Assembly: GCA_963850095.1 (NCBI GenBank)
Contig: CAWKJX010000004.1
Span: 186,001-250,000 of the forward strand
DNA from: Bog-473 sp963850095
Lineage (GTDB): Bacteria; Actinomycetota; Acidimicrobiia; Acidimicrobiales; RAAP-2
DNA length: 64,000 nucleotides
Reading direction: 5' to 3'
Positions 25,837-35,125 of this stretch are shown in pieces. Position 1 is the stretch's first letter, and the number at the start of each line of letters is the position of its first letter. Made by a program: the position numbers and the translations under genes. The notes below the pieces were generated by a model. The model ran no database searches, was not told the origin of the DNA, and was given only the letters and a program-made list of their open reading frames with translations.

Positions 25837-27774
25837 ATGGATAGCCTCTGGCCCCAGATAGAGCGGCTGTTGCCGCACGTGTCCAAGCCCGCCCGCTACA
25901 TCGGCGGCGAGCAGGGCGCGCTCTACCCCGAGCACGGCCCGGGCCGGGTGGCCTGGCTCCTGCTCTATCCCGACACGTACGAAATCGGGCTGCCCAACCA
26001 GGGCCTGCAGATCCTCTACGAAATCCTCAACGAGCGGTCCGACGCCGTGGCCGAGCGGGCCTACGCGCCCTGGGTCGACATGGAGGCGGCCATGCGGGCC
26101 GCCGGCGTGCCGCTCTTCAGCGTGGAGCAGCACCTGCCTGCGGCCGCCTTCGACGTCCTGGCCTTCAACCTGGCGGCCGAGCTGGTCTACACGAACGTGC
26201 TCAACCTGATCGACCTGGCCGGCGTTCCGCTGCACGCCCGCGACCGCGGCCCCGCCGACGCGCTGGTGCTGGCGGGTGGGCACTGCGCGTTCAACCCCGA
26301 GCCGCTGGCCGACTTCGTCGACGCCTTCGTCCTGGGCGACGGCGAGGAGGTGGTGGGAGAGCTCAACGAAGTGGTGGCCGCCTGGGTGTCCGGCGGCCGG
26401 GGCGATCGCCTCGACCTGCTGCGGTGCCTGGCGGGGTTGGAGGGCGTCTACGTCCCGGCGCTCTACCACGCGTCCTACGAACACGGCCGGCTCGCCGGCA
26501 CGCGGCCGCACGACCCCGCCGCGCCGACCGAGGTGACCAAGCGCACGGTGGCCGACCTGGCCGACTGGCCCTACCCGGCCCACCCGCTGGTGCCGCTCAC
26601 CGAGGTGGTGCACGACCGCCTCAACGTCGAGGTGTTCCGCGGCTGCACGCGGGGGTGCCGCTTCTGCCAGGCGGGCATGATCACCCGGCCGGTGCGCGAG
26701 CGACCGGCGGCCCAGGTGCGCGAGCTGGTGCGCCGTGGCCTGGAGTGGTCCGGCCACGACGAGGTGGCGCTGACGTCGCTGTCCACCGCCGACTTCTCCG
26801 GCATTGAGGACACGGTGCGCGACATCGTCGACGACCCCGCCCACGGCGGGCGCGTGTCGGTCAGCCTGCCGTCGCTGCGGGTCGACGCGTTCACCGTGGG
26901 CACGGCGGCGCAGATCCAGAAGGTGCGCCGCACCGGCCTGACGTTCGCGCCCGAGGGCGGGACGTGGCGCATGCGCACGGTGATCAACAAGCTGATCACC
27001 GAGGAGGACCTCTACGGCGCGGTCGACTCGGCCTTCAGCCAGGGCTGGCGGCGGGTGAAGCTGTACTTCCTGATTGGGCTGCCGACCGAGCGCGACGAGG
27101 ACGTCCGCGGCATCGCCGAGCTGGGAGCGCGCTGCACCGAGATCGGCCGGCGCTATCACAAGTCGGTGACGGTGGTGGCCTCCGTCGGCGGCTTCGTCCC
27201 GAAGGCGCACACGCCGTTCCAGTGGTTCGGCCAGGACACGGCGGCCGAGCTCGAGCGCAAGGTGGCGCTCCTGCGGGCCGAAGCCCGGGGGGCCAAGGGC
27301 CTGACCATCCGTTGGCACGACCCGGCCGCCTCGGTGGCCGAAGGCCTGGCCAGCCGGGGTGACCGGCGCATGGGCGCGGTGATCGAGCGCGTCTGGCGCG
27401 CCGGTGGCACCTTCCAGGAGTGGTCAGAGCGCTTCGACCTCGGCCTGTGGGAGGCGGCCCTCGAGGCCGAAGGGCTGAGCCTGTCCGAGGTGTGCCACCG
27501 TGAGCGCGACCAGTTCGAGGCGCTGCCCTGGGACCACATCTCGGCCGGGTTGCACCGTGACTTCCTCTGGGGCGACTGGCAGGACGCGTTGGCCGGGGCC
27601 GGCGTCGAGGACTGCCGCTGGACTCCGTGCTACGACTGCGGCGCCTGTACCGGCTCGGGTGTCGAGCACGTGGTGGCTTCGGCCGTACCGCCGGCCGGCG
27701 GCAGCCAGGGCACGGGCCAGGACCTGCGCCAGGGCGACCGCATCCCGGTCCGGCTGGTCGGCCGTGCCTCCTGA
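25837..27774 (+). CDS. TIGR03960 family B12-binding radical SAM protein
   Basis: A 645-residue radical SAM protein of the TIGR03960 type. An N-terminal region resembling a B12-binding fold precedes the cluster-binding motif CTRGCRFCQAG (CxxxCxxC) near residue 270. SAM-barrel strands follow, including FAPEGGTWRMR and KLYFLIGLPTERDEDV, then a C-terminal CYDCGACTG cysteine cluster that may hold a second metal site. The exact reaction is unknown. It overlaps the start of the DUF2344 gene, its constant partner in many bacteria, where the two can also be fused. Confidence 0.9.
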   Translation: MDSLWPQIERLLPHVSKPARYIGGEQGALYPEHGPGRVAWLLLYPDTYEIGLPNQGLQILYEILNERSDAVAERAYAPWVDMEAAMRAAGVPLFSVEQHLPAAAFDVLAFNLAAELVYTNVLNLIDLAGVPLHARDRGPADALVLAGGHCAFNPEPLADFVDAFVLGDGEEVVGELNEVVAAWVSGGRGDRLDLLRCLAGLEGVYVPALYHASYEHGRLAGTRPHDPAAPTEVTKRTVADLADWPYPAHPLVPLTEVVHDRLNVEVFRGCTRGCRFCQAGMITRPVRERPAAQVRELVRRGLEWSGHDEVALTSLSTADFSGIEDTVRDIVDDPAHGGRVSVSLPSLRVDAFTVGTAAQIQKVRRTGLTFAPEGGTWRMRTVINKLITEEDLYGAVDSAFSQGWRRVKLYFLIGLPTERDEDVRGIAELGARCTEIGRRYHKSVTVVASVGGFVPKAHTPFQWFGQDTAAELERKVALLRAEARGAKGLTIRWHDPAASVAEGLASRGDRRMGAVIERVWRAGGTFQEWSERFDLGLWEAALEAEGLSLSEVCHRERDQFEALPWDHISAGLHRDFLWGDWQDALAGAGVEDCRWTPCYDCGACTGSGVEHVVASAVPPAGGSQGTGQDLRQGDRIPVRLVGRAS

Positions 27775-28567
27775 GGACCAGCGCCGCCTCCGGCTGCGTT
27801 TCTCCAAGTTCGGAAAAATCCGCTTCACCAGCCACCGTGACGTGGCCCGCATGTGGGAGCGGGCGCTTCGGCGTGGCGGTGTCCGGACGGCCTATTCACA
27901 GGGGTTCGCGCCCCACCCTCTGGTGAGCTTCGGACTGGCCCTCCCGACCGGGTGCGAGTCGCGGGGCGAGTACCTCGACGTGCGCCTGGAACCCGCCCAG
28001 CCGGGGGACACTCCCGTGGCCGAGCTGGCACCCGCGCTCAGCGCCCTGCTCCCCGACGGGATCGACGTCCAGGCGGCGTCGCTGGTCGACGGTGGGGAGG
28101 GATCGCTGCAGCAGGAGGTAGCATCGTGTGATTGGGAGCTGGAGGTGCTCGAGGTGCCGGGTGAGGAGCTGCAAGAGCGGGTCGAGAAGATCCTGGCCTC
28201 TCCCGTCCTCATCGTGCGGCGGGAACGGAAGGGTCGTCCGGTTGCGGACGACATACGCCCTGCCATCCTCGCCCTCGAGCTGACCGGCTCCCAAGGTCGC
28301 CTGCGGGCGGAACTGGCCACCCACCCGCGTGGGGTACGCCCGGCCGACGTGCTCGTGGCCCTGGGCACCGACAAGGTGCCGGCCCGAGCGTGCAGGACGC
28401 ATCAATGGATCGAGCGTGATGGCACACGGTTCGAGCCGCTCCCCGTGGAGTGGCTCGGGACCACCGCCGTCGCCGAACAGAACGCAAGGAGGGCTCTCCC
28501 TCATGTCCGAGCCGGAAATCAGCCAGACCCCAGAGGGTCGCGCCCCGGAGGCGCCCGAGAGCAGTAG
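27764..28567 (+). CDS. TIGR03936/DUF2344 radical-SAM-linked protein
   Basis: A 267-residue DUF2344 protein beginning LRLRFSKFGKIRFTSHRD, the family signature, followed by ALRRGGVRTAYSQGFAPHP. The GTG at 27764 overlaps the end of the radical SAM gene by 11 bases, so the two are translationally coupled. The C-terminal ~25 residues overlap the 5' end of the ribonuclease gene by 65 bases and look less protein-like, so a small frame change near the end is possible. The family is thought to work with TIGR03960 in an RNA- or ribosome-linked modification (inference). Confidence 0.87.
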   Translation: MPPEDQRRLRLRFSKFGKIRFTSHRDVARMWERALRRGGVRTAYSQGFAPHPLVSFGLALPTGCESRGEYLDVRLEPAQPGDTPVAELAPALSALLPDGIDVQAASLVDGGEGSLQQEVASCDWELEVLEVPGEELQERVEKILASPVLIVRRERKGRPVADDIRPAILALELTGSQGRLRAELATHPRGVRPADVLVALGTDKVPARACRTHQWIERDGTRFEPLPVEWLGTTAVAEQNARRALPHVRAGNQPDPRGSRPGGAREQ

Positions 28568-30101
28568 CCCCTCGGCCGCGCCGCGCCCGGCGCCCCAGCG
28601 CAAACCCAAAATCGGCGACACGCGCCCAGCCCCGGCCGTGCCACCACCGCAGCCCGCGGCGGCGCCCGTCGTACCGCTGGTGCGGCCCGGCGCGACGACC
28701 CCGCCGCCCCGGCCGGAGAAGGCGGCGACCCCGTCCGAGACCGACGAGGGCGCCGAGCCGGCCGAGGAGGACGGGTCCAAGCGGGCGCGCGGCCGCCGTC
28801 GTTCGGGACGGGAGCGCCGTTCGCGCCAGGTCGGTCGCTACCTGGTCTGCGTGCACGTCCAGCCGGACATGACCCAGATCGCCATGCTGGAGGGGCGCTC
28901 CCTGGTCGAGCACTACGTGTCCCGGGCGGCCGACGACACCAACCAGATCGACGGCAACGTCTACCGGGGCCGGGTCCAGAACGTCCTGCCCGGAATGGAG
29001 GCCGCCTTCGTCGACATCGGGATCCCCAAGAACGCCGTGCTCTACCGGGGTGACGTGCGCTACGACCGCGACGACATCGAAGGCGGGGGATCGGCCCAGC
29101 CCCGGATAGAGGACGTGCTCAAGGCCGGGCAGACCATCCTCTGCCAGGTCACCAAGAACCCCATCGGCGCCAAGGGGGCCCGGCTCACCCAGGAGGTCTC
29201 GCTCCCGGGCCGCTTCGCCGTGCTGGTGCCGAACTCGAGCGCCTTCGGGATCTCCAAGCGGCTCGGGGACAACGAGCGCCGGCGGTTGCGCCGCATCATC
29301 GACGAGGTGAAGCCGGCCGGCCACGGCATGATCATCCGCACGGCGGCCGAGGGCGTCTCGGCCGACGAGTTGCAGCGTGACGTCACCTCGCTGCTCGAAC
29401 AATGGAACGCCATCGAGGCCGAGGCCAAGCGGTCGGACGCGCCGGGCTTGCTCTACCGGGAGCCCGAGCTGTCCGTGCGCATCCTGCGCGAGGAGCTCAA
29501 CGCCGAGTACCGGGGCGTCGTGATCGACGACCTGGCGCTCTACGAGCAGGTGCGCGACTACGTGCAGGCGGTCAGCCCGGAGCTGTCGGACCGGGTGGAG
29601 TACTACGACGCCGAGGTGGAGGGGCTGCCCATCTTCGAGCGCTACCACGTGCACGAGCAGCTGCACAAGGCGCTCGACCGCAAGGTGTGGCTCCCCTCGG
29701 GTGGCTCGCTCATCATTGAGCGGACCGAGGCGCTCACGGTGATCGACGTCAACACGGGCAAGAACGTGGGCAAGACCAACCTGGAGGAGACCGTCTTCCG
29801 CAACAACCTGGAGGCGGCCGAGGAGGTGGCGCACCAGCTTCGTCTGCGGGACATCGGCGGCATCATCGTCATCGACTTCATCGACATGGAGGTGAGGGAG
29901 AACCGGGAGCGGGTGGCCGCCGCGCTGCGCAATGCGCTGGCCCGGGACAAGACCCGGACACAGGTCTTCGACATTTCCGAGCTGGGGCTGGTGGAGATGA
30001 CGCGTAAGCGAGTCTCGGAGGGCCTGCTCGAGACGCTGTCCAGCGAATGCGCCGTCTGCGGGGGCCGGGGCGTGACCCTGGACGACTCCGTTCTGCGCTA
30101 G
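28503..30101 (+). CDS. rne: ribonuclease E/G family endoribonuclease
   Basis: RNase E/G, 532 residues. A proline-, alanine- and arginine-rich N-terminal extension of ~110 residues precedes the catalytic core: an S1 domain (NVYRGRVQNVLPGMEAAFVD), an RNase-H-like region, and the DNase I-like domain with metal aspartates in TVIDVNTGKN and IIVIDFIDM. The zinc-link CAVCGGRG follows near the C-terminus. It lacks the long C-terminal scaffold of E. coli RNase E, so it is nearer RNase G in core but with its unstructured region at the front, as in other actinobacteria. The ATG follows AAGGAGGG. rplU and rpmA follow, a very common order. Confidence 0.94.
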   Translation: MSEPEISQTPEGRAPEAPESSSPSAAPRPAPQRKPKIGDTRPAPAVPPPQPAAAPVVPLVRPGATTPPPRPEKAATPSETDEGAEPAEEDGSKRARGRRRSGRERRSRQVGRYLVCVHVQPDMTQIAMLEGRSLVEHYVSRAADDTNQIDGNVYRGRVQNVLPGMEAAFVDIGIPKNAVLYRGDVRYDRDDIEGGGSAQPRIEDVLKAGQTILCQVTKNPIGAKGARLTQEVSLPGRFAVLVPNSSAFGISKRLGDNERRRLRRIIDEVKPAGHGMIIRTAAEGVSADELQRDVTSLLEQWNAIEAEAKRSDAPGLLYREPELSVRILREELNAEYRGVVIDDLALYEQVRDYVQAVSPELSDRVEYYDAEVEGLPIFERYHVHEQLHKALDRKVWLPSGGSLIIERTEALTVIDVNTGKNVGKTNLEETVFRNNLEAAEEVAHQLRLRDIGGIIVIDFIDMEVRENRERVAAALRNALARDKTRTQVFDISELGLVEMTRKRVSEGLLETLSSECAVCGGRGVTLDDSVLR

Positions 30102-30104
30102 GAT
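30099..30104 (+). promoter_or_regulatory. candidate -10 element for rplU-rpmA
   Basis: TAGGAT overlaps the stop codon of the ribonuclease gene and lies nine bases before the rplU ATG, suggesting a separate promoter for the ribosomal-protein pair. Confidence 0.4.
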
Positions 30105-30113
30105 CTCGCCCTT

Positions 30114-30425
30114 ATGTATGCCGTCATCAGGTCCGGAGGCAAGCAGGAGCGCGTGGCCGAGGGTCAGCGCGTCCGGGTGGAACTTCTGGGCCAGCCGGTG
30201 GGCGCCGAGGTGTCCCTCGAGCCGGTGCTGGTCGTGGACGGCGGCCGGGTCCTGGCCACGCCGGACCAGCTGGCCGGCGCCTCGGTGACGGCGAAGGTCG
30301 TGGGCGAGGAGAAGGGCCCCAAGATCAACGCCATGACCTACAAGTCCAAGTCGAACCAGCGCCGCCGGTGGGGCCACCGCCAGCACTACGCGACGCTCGT
30401 GATCACCGCCATCACGGCGAAGTAG
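30114..30425 (+). CDS. rplU: 50S ribosomal protein bL21
   Basis: A 103-residue large-subunit protein with the N-terminal MYAVIRSGGKQERVAEGQ and the C-terminal basic KSNQRRRWGHRQ signature of bL21. It is followed 15 bases later by rpmA. In most actinobacteria obgE comes next; here an 8.3-kb block intervenes. Confidence 0.97.
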   Translation: MYAVIRSGGKQERVAEGQRVRVELLGQPVGAEVSLEPVLVVDGGRVLATPDQLAGASVTAKVVGEEKGPKINAMTYKSKSNQRRRWGHRQHYATLVITAITAK

Positions 30426-30440
30426 AGGCAGGAGCCAGGC

Positions 30441-30692
30441 ATGTCGAAGACCAAGGGTGGCGGTTCGACCCGCAACGGCCGCGACTCGGCGGCCCAGCGC
30501 CTCGGGGTGAAGACGTTCGACGGGACGGCAGTGACCGCCGGCGCCATCCTGGTGCGCCAGCGGGGGACGAAGTTCTACCCCGGCACCAACGTCGGGCGCG
30601 GCGGCGACGACACGCTCTTCGCCACGGCCGACGGTGTGGTGAAGTTCGGCGAACGGCGCGGCCGCAAGCACGTGAGCGTCCTCAGCGGGTAG
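30441..30692 (+). CDS. rpmA: 50S ribosomal protein bL27
   Basis: An 83-residue large-subunit protein near the peptidyl-transferase centre. KTKGGGSTRNGRDSAAQRLG and RQRGTKFYPGTNVGRG are the family signatures. The N-terminus has no cleavable Firmicutes-type extension. The ATG follows AGGCAGGAG. The 3' end overlaps the convergent Nudix gene by 11 bases. Confidence 0.97.
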   Translation: MSKTKGGGSTRNGRDSAAQRLGVKTFDGTAVTAGAILVRQRGTKFYPGTNVGRGGDDTLFATADGVVKFGERRGRKHVSVLSG

Positions 30693-31191
30693 CCGCTGTT
30701 CGACGGCCGAACCGTCGAGTTCCTGTGGGCACGGCACACGGGCTCCCAGGCGAGCTGGGCCTCAGGGTTGGCGTGAGGGCCTCGTCGATGATGCCCGGCA
30801 GCGCGGGGAGGGCGAGGCGCAGTCGACGCACCTCGTCCACGTCGAACCACCGGATTTCGTCGTGCTCTTCTGGAACACGATTGACCGGGTCGCCGACCCA
30901 GTTCCGCACCACGTAGACGGTCAAGGACAGGTCCGGGGCCGACAGCACGGCCACGGGGTCGCCGATCGGCGGGCGGACGACGATGCCCAGCTCCTCGGCC
31001 AACTCGCGGCCGAGGGCTGCCTCACGGAGCTCTCCCTCCTCCACGTGACCTCCCGCCATGTCCCAGACGTCGGGATACCACCGTCGTCCGGGTGCGCGGT
31101 GGCACAGCAGGACCCGCCCGTCTCTCACGAGGAGGCCGGCGACGACCCGGTGGCCCGGTTCGCCGTCGATTTCCCCGCCGGTCGGTGGCAC
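30682..31191 (-). CDS. Nudix hydrolase
   Basis: About 169 residues with a full Nudix box: GGHVEEGELREAAL followed by RELAEELGI (Gx5Ex7REUxEExGU). An upstream HRAPGRRWYPDVWDMAG is typical of MutT-like or ADP-ribose-type members. The substrate is unknown. The GTG at 31191 is the best available start after the preceding minus-strand gene ends at 31220; no good ribosome-binding site is seen. A second Nudix gene is at 53085. Confidence 0.8.
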   Translation of the reverse strand: MPPTGGEIDGEPGHRVVAGLLVRDGRVLLCHRAPGRRWYPDVWDMAGGHVEEGELREAALGRELAEELGIVVRPPIGDPVAVLSAPDLSLTVYVVRNWVGDPVNRVPEEHDEIRWFDVDEVRRLRLALPALPGIIDEALTPTLRPSSPGSPCAVPTGTRRFGRRTAATR

Positions 31192-31219
31192 AGGCCGAGC
31201 CGACCGGCGGATCAGCGCG

Positions 31220-33202
31220 TCAGAAGCCCGTTGCCGCGACGATGAATCCGTTGAGGTGGGTGCCGACCATCGATCCGTCATTCGGAGCATCTCCGAAGTT
31301 GTCGACCGCGCCGTTCGAGGCGGCCACCCAATAGCCCTGACCGTCGGACGTCGCGAAGACGGCCATCGCCGGGAGCAGTCCCCCGTACTGTCCACCGGGA
31401 CTCCCGAACGCACCGGCGCTGCCCTGGTTGTAGACCGTCCCGTTGGCGGTGAGGATCCAGTAGCCGCCGCCATTCGGGGTGCCGACGGCCGAGGTCACCG
31501 GCGACCCGCTGGCCGGCTCCGGGGCGCCGTCGTAGGAGGCGTCACCGAAGCTGTAGACGTTCCCGGATTTGGTCACGAGCCAGTAGCCGTTGCCGGTGGC
31601 GTCGGGCATGACGGCCACCGCGGTACCGGCGCACCCTCCGATGCCGGGGCACGAACCCTCGAATTTGGCGTCACCGAAGGCGAAGACCCCACCGTCGGCG
31701 CCCACCATGAAGTAGCCACCACCATCGGCCGAGGGCACCATGCCCACGATGGGCGCATTGAGCGAGTTCGGAAGTCCCGACCCGGCGGGATGCAGTCCGA
31801 GGCCGGGGATCGAGCCATAGAATCCGGCGTCGCCGTAGTTGAAGACGCCGCCGTCGGAGGCGTCGAGCCAGTACCCGCCGTCATTTTTCGACGGGGAGAT
31901 GCCCACGATGGGACGTTGCAACGCCAGACTGCCGGTCGAGCCGTAGAAGCCCGCCGTGCCGAAGTTGAAGACGCCCCCGTCGGAGCCGACCAGCCAGTAG
32001 CCGTGGGTCGAGGTCGACGACGAGGTGACCGGCGCCGGCGGCGTGCAGGCGTCGGCCGTCGGGTCATAGGTGATACTCACGGAGCCGGGCCCGGCGTTGG
32101 CCGCCGACGAAGTGACCTGGGTTGCCGAGGCGATCGCGTACGAGGAGCCCCCGGCATCCTCGCCGCCGCCGCCGTAGCCACCACCGCCGCCACCACCGCC
32201 GGGACCGCCGTCACCGGTGCCGTAGCCGCCGCCAGCACCGCCGCCGAAGCCAATCGCCACCGCCGCCGCCCCCGCCGTTGGCGGTGCCCGGATAGGTGAG
32301 GCTGAGGGGTCCGGTGTTGGCATTGGCGCCGTTGCCACCGCTGCTGTTCCCGGCTCCGCCGGCGCCACCCGTGATGCCAGATGCGCTTTCGTTGACACCG
32401 CCTGGACCGCCGACGCCCATGTCCGTGGCGCCGCCCCGTGCCGCCTACGCCGCCGGTCGCGCCGCCGCCGCCGCCGATGGTGCCCGTGGCGTCGCCCCCT
32501 CCGCCGTTGTCGCCGTTACCACTACTGGGCCCGGGACCGGTCCCACCAGTGGTGACGCCTCCTCCGCCGCCACCCATGGTCGCAGAGCCGCCGGCCCCGG
32601 TGGCCGAGCCACCGTCGCTGTCATAACCGGCTCCGCCACTGTTGCCGAGGGTGCCGCCATTGCCGACCGCGCCGCCGAAGCCACCACCACCGCCACCTCC
32701 GGCGACGACGAGGGGTGTTCCGGCTCCGGTGGTGACCACCGAGGCCCCGCCGCCGCCGCCACTGGTGCCGTTTCCCCCACCCCCGCCGCCGAGGCCGCCG
32801 GCGCCCCCGCTATCGAACGTGACCTGGTCTTCGCCGGCGCCCCCGACGAGGACACTGAGCGCTTCGCCCGCCGTCACGGACACGTGGGCACTCACCGTGG
32901 CACCAAACCCACCAAGGCGCAGGGAAGGAGCTTGCGCCGCCCTCGCCGCCCGAGGCCGTGATGCTCACGAAGCAGACGTTGGCCGGGATGGTGACGCCCG
33001 AGGCGCTGTAGGCCGGCGTCGAGGACGAGAAGAGCGTGACCGGTGTGTCCGCCTGGGCCGACGGCATGGCGAAGGCCACGACGCTCAGCACCGAGCCGAC
33101 CAGCAAGGTGAGGGCGCCCAGGGGTGCCACCCGCCGGGTCACCTCGATCAGTCCACTGGGTGGGAACGAGAAGGTATTTCCCCTGCCCGCCGTGCTTCTC
33201 AT
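31220..33202 (-). CDS. secreted glycine-rich protein with six-unit repeat domain (three frameshifts)
   Basis: Restored, this is a ~660-residue exoprotein. The ATG at 33202 follows GGAGG. A signal helix (LGALTLLVGSVLSVVAFAMPSAQA) ends in AQA, then a Sec-type mature start. A ~60-residue domain leads into a ~230-residue glycine-rich region (runs of GGGGG with Ala, Ser, Thr), then six repeat units of the YWLVGSDGGVFNFGTAGFYGS type at the C-terminus. The frame breaks near 32925, 32430 and 32257, all in GC-rich glycine codons, and returns to the original frame. No catalytic domain is seen; it may be a surface or matrix protein (inference). It is the third member of the repeat family here. Confidence 0.7.
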
Positions 33203-33258
33203 GGCGTCCTCCGGTCGTTGGGTCGTCAACGAAAGGCGCGATAGCCGCCCCCTGCGCC

Positions 33259-33278
33259 GTGCTCAACATTAAGAGCAC
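33259..33278 (-). promoter_or_regulatory. inverted repeat in the promoter region of the glycine-rich repeat gene
   Basis: GTGCTC at one end and GAGCAC at the other flank an eight-base AT-rich centre, about 57-76 bases before the start codon. The surrounding TTAA-containing sequence is unusually AT-rich for this genome. It could be an operator overlapping a promoter. Confidence 0.4.
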
Positions 33279-33332
33279 TTAACCAAAGAGCCTACTCCCA
33301 CTAACACCGCCGCCCCCAGTCGAGGCGGCCGT

Positions 33333-33869
33333 TCAGTTCCGGCTGGGCCCCCGTCGCTCGGCGGCGCGGAGCAGGTCAGGAGACGGTTTGACGGGCCAGG
33401 GGGGACCGAGGCGCAGTGTCTTTTTGCCCCGGCGGCGCTCGTCGACCACCTCCGTGCCGCTCACGACGTCCCACGGGGCGGAGCGGGGTTGGCGCAGCAG
33501 GCCGTCCGGCGCTGATGCGCCCATCACGAAGGCCAGCCCGACCAGCACGCACAGCAACAGCATCGGGATGAGGAGCGCCGCGCAGCACAGCTCGCGCAGG
33601 GCCGACCGAGCCAGGCCGGCCGGCTGCCCGTCGGAGCGCCGCACCACGTGGAGCCCGGTGAGCCGGTAGCCCGGGTTTCGGCCCCGACGCCACTCGGCCA
33701 CGCTCCAGAGCAACCACCCGATTCCCAGGCTGGCGACGATGAGCACGGCGGTGAGGCCCAGGGCCCCGATACGTGGGCCGGGGCGGGCGGGCGGGAGGTG
33801 TCGGCCTGCGCCGGGGCGGCTACGACCCCCGGCCGCCGCCCTTCCTGTCAGCATGTCGTCGGGACGCAT
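33333..33869 (-). CDS. RDD family membrane protein
   Basis: A 178-residue protein with two hydrophobic helices (IGALGLTAVLIVASLGIGWLL and a second near residues 98-116). The conserved GRNPGYRLTGLHVVRRSDG lies between them, followed by RSALRELCC; this is the RDD-family pattern. The role is unknown; some RDD proteins are linked to ion transport. It lies upstream of the glycine-rich exoprotein on the same strand, 130 bases away, and downstream of a VOC gene. Confidence 0.75.
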   Translation of the reverse strand: MRPDDMLTGRAAAGGRSRPGAGRHLPPARPGPRIGALGLTAVLIVASLGIGWLLWSVAEWRRGRNPGYRLTGLHVVRRSDGQPAGLARSALRELCCAALLIPMLLLCVLVGLAFVMGASAPDGLLRQPRSAPWDVVSGTEVVDERRRGKKTLRLGPPWPVKPSPDLLRAAERRGPSRN

Positions 33870-33894
33870 CCGTGCAGCCCCCTGACGGTTGTCC

Positions 33895-34266
33895 TTATGG
33901 TCGCTGGTGCAGCTCTATCCCGTTGCCCCACGGGTCGGTCAGGAACGCCTGCTGCCGCCCCGTCTCGCCGACCGGGATGGGGTCGGTCACCTCGACCCCC
34001 CGGTCACGCAGCCCGGCCACCGCCGCCCCTATGTCGTCGTAGACGAGCGCAAAGTGCTGCCCCACGTTGGGTGGCGCCGGGAGCTCAATGAGGTGCACCT
34101 GTTGGCCGCTGGCCGTGTCGAGCCAGGCCCCGGCAAAGCCGAAGTCCGGCCTGGTCGTGTTCTGGGTCAAGCCCATCGTCTCGGTGTAGAACACGATGGC
34201 CCCCGGGACGTCGGGGACGTTGATGGCCACGTGGTCCACGCCGGCCGGTGCCACCGAGTTGCTCAC
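33895..34266 (-). CDS. VOC (glyoxalase-like) family protein
   Basis: A 123-residue single-domain vicinal-oxygen-chelate protein. GVDHVAINVPDVPGAIVFY begins the first beta-alpha-beta module, with the metal histidine, and FLTDPWGNGIELHQRP ends the second with the glutamate ligand. The reaction is unknown; the family includes lyases, isomerases and dioxygenases. The GTG start overlaps the stop of the purine nucleoside phosphorylase gene (GTGA), so the two are coupled. Confidence 0.85.
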   Translation of the reverse strand: MSNSVAPAGVDHVAINVPDVPGAIVFYTETMGLTQNTTRPDFGFAGAWLDTASGQQVHLIELPAPPNVGQHFALVYDDIGAAVAGLRDRGVEVTDPIPVGETGRQQAFLTDPWGNGIELHQRP

Positions 34267-35075
34267 GTCAGGGAGCCTACGACGTGACGCACGATCCCGG
34301 CCACGGCGGGCGCCGCCACCCGGCCCACCTGGGCGATGTCGCCGATCGCGGTCGGGGTTCCCGCCGCGGCCGCCGAATTGGTGACCAGAGCCAGGCCGAG
34401 CACCTCCGCCCCGGCGTGGCGGGCGGCGATCGTCTCGAGCGCCATCGACATGCCGACCACGTCGGCGCCCGCTCTCCGGAGGAAGGCGATTTCCGCCGGC
34501 GTCTCGAACTGGGGTCCGGGTACCTGGGCGTAGACGCCGGGCCGGGGGGCGACGATGTCGCCCGCGGGTGGGGGCGTGGCCAGCGCCAGGGAGCGCAGAC
34601 GAGGGGAGTAGGCGTCGACCATGTCCACCGGCGCCGCTCCGGTCAGGGGGCTGCGCCCGGTCAGGTTGAGCTGGTCTTCCACCACCATGACCGTGCCCGG
34701 GGCCAGGTCGTCGCGGATGCCGCCCACGGCCGTGGTCAGGATGACGACGGCGGCCCCGCCGGCGACGCCCGTGCGCACTGGGTGGACGGCCTCGGCTGGC
34801 TCAATCCCTTCGTAGACGTGACCCCGGCCGCCGAGGACGAGCACCTGGCGCCCGGCGATGGCGACGGACCAGCCGTAGGCCCGGTGTCCGCCCGCAGTGA
34901 AGGGCGGGAAGAAGGGCAGCGTGTCGAGCTGGTGGGCGTCGGCGCCCTCGGCCAGCAGCTCGCCGGTGCCCGAGAGCCCGCTGCCCAGTACCACCAGCAC
35001 GTCGTGGTGGTCGGTCCCGAAGCGTCGGGCCAGCTCGCGCGCACTGCGAGCGGCACGGTCGGCCGCTTCGTCCAT
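34263..35075 (-). CDS. purine nucleoside phosphorylase (trimeric PNP/MTAP family)
   Basis: A 270-residue phosphorylase that splits purine nucleosides with phosphate. Motifs in order: VLGSGLSG (phosphate loop), LGGRGHVYEG, TAVGGI, GVYAQVPGPQFETPAEI (base-binding), VGMSMALE and VTNSAAA. This is the class of low-molecular-weight PNPs. Because a predicted MTA/SAH-type deaminase lies 2.6 kb away, both may serve nucleoside salvage (inference). A -10-like TAGCAT is six bases before its ATG, facing away from the amine oxidase gene. Confidence 0.9.
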   Translation of the reverse strand: MDEAADRAARSARELARRFGTDHHDVLVVLGSGLSGTGELLAEGADAHQLDTLPFFPPFTAGGHRAYGWSVAIAGRQVLVLGGRGHVYEGIEPAEAVHPVRTGVAGGAAVVILTTAVGGIRDDLAPGTVMVVEDQLNLTGRSPLTGAAPVDMVDAYSPRLRSLALATPPPAGDIVAPRPGVYAQVPGPQFETPAEIAFLRRAGADVVGMSMALETIAARHAGAEVLGLALVTNSAAAAGTPTAIGDIAQVGRVAAPAVAGIVRHVVGSLT

Positions 35076-35081
35076 CCGACG

Positions 35082-35087
35082 ATGCTA
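35082..35087 (-). promoter_or_regulatory. candidate leaderless -10 element
   Basis: On the minus strand TAGCAT lies six bases before the ATG of the nucleoside phosphorylase gene. Confidence 0.45.
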
Positions 35088-35111
35088 GAGGGTGCCATCG
35101 CCGGGGCCGCA

Positions 35112-35117
35112 TAACAT
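35112..35117 (+). promoter_or_regulatory. candidate leaderless -10 element
   Basis: TAACAT lies eight bases before the ATG of the copper amine oxidase gene. With the opposite element at 35082-35087 it makes a compact divergent promoter in a 50-base gap. Confidence 0.45.
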
Positions 35118-35125
35118 CGGCCGGG

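Noticed and set aside
23284..27318. A 1344-codon open frame on the minus strand opposite mreD, mrdA and the radical SAM gene.
   Set aside because: It mirrors well-supported plus-strand genes and has no recognisable domains; long antisense frames are expected at this GC content.
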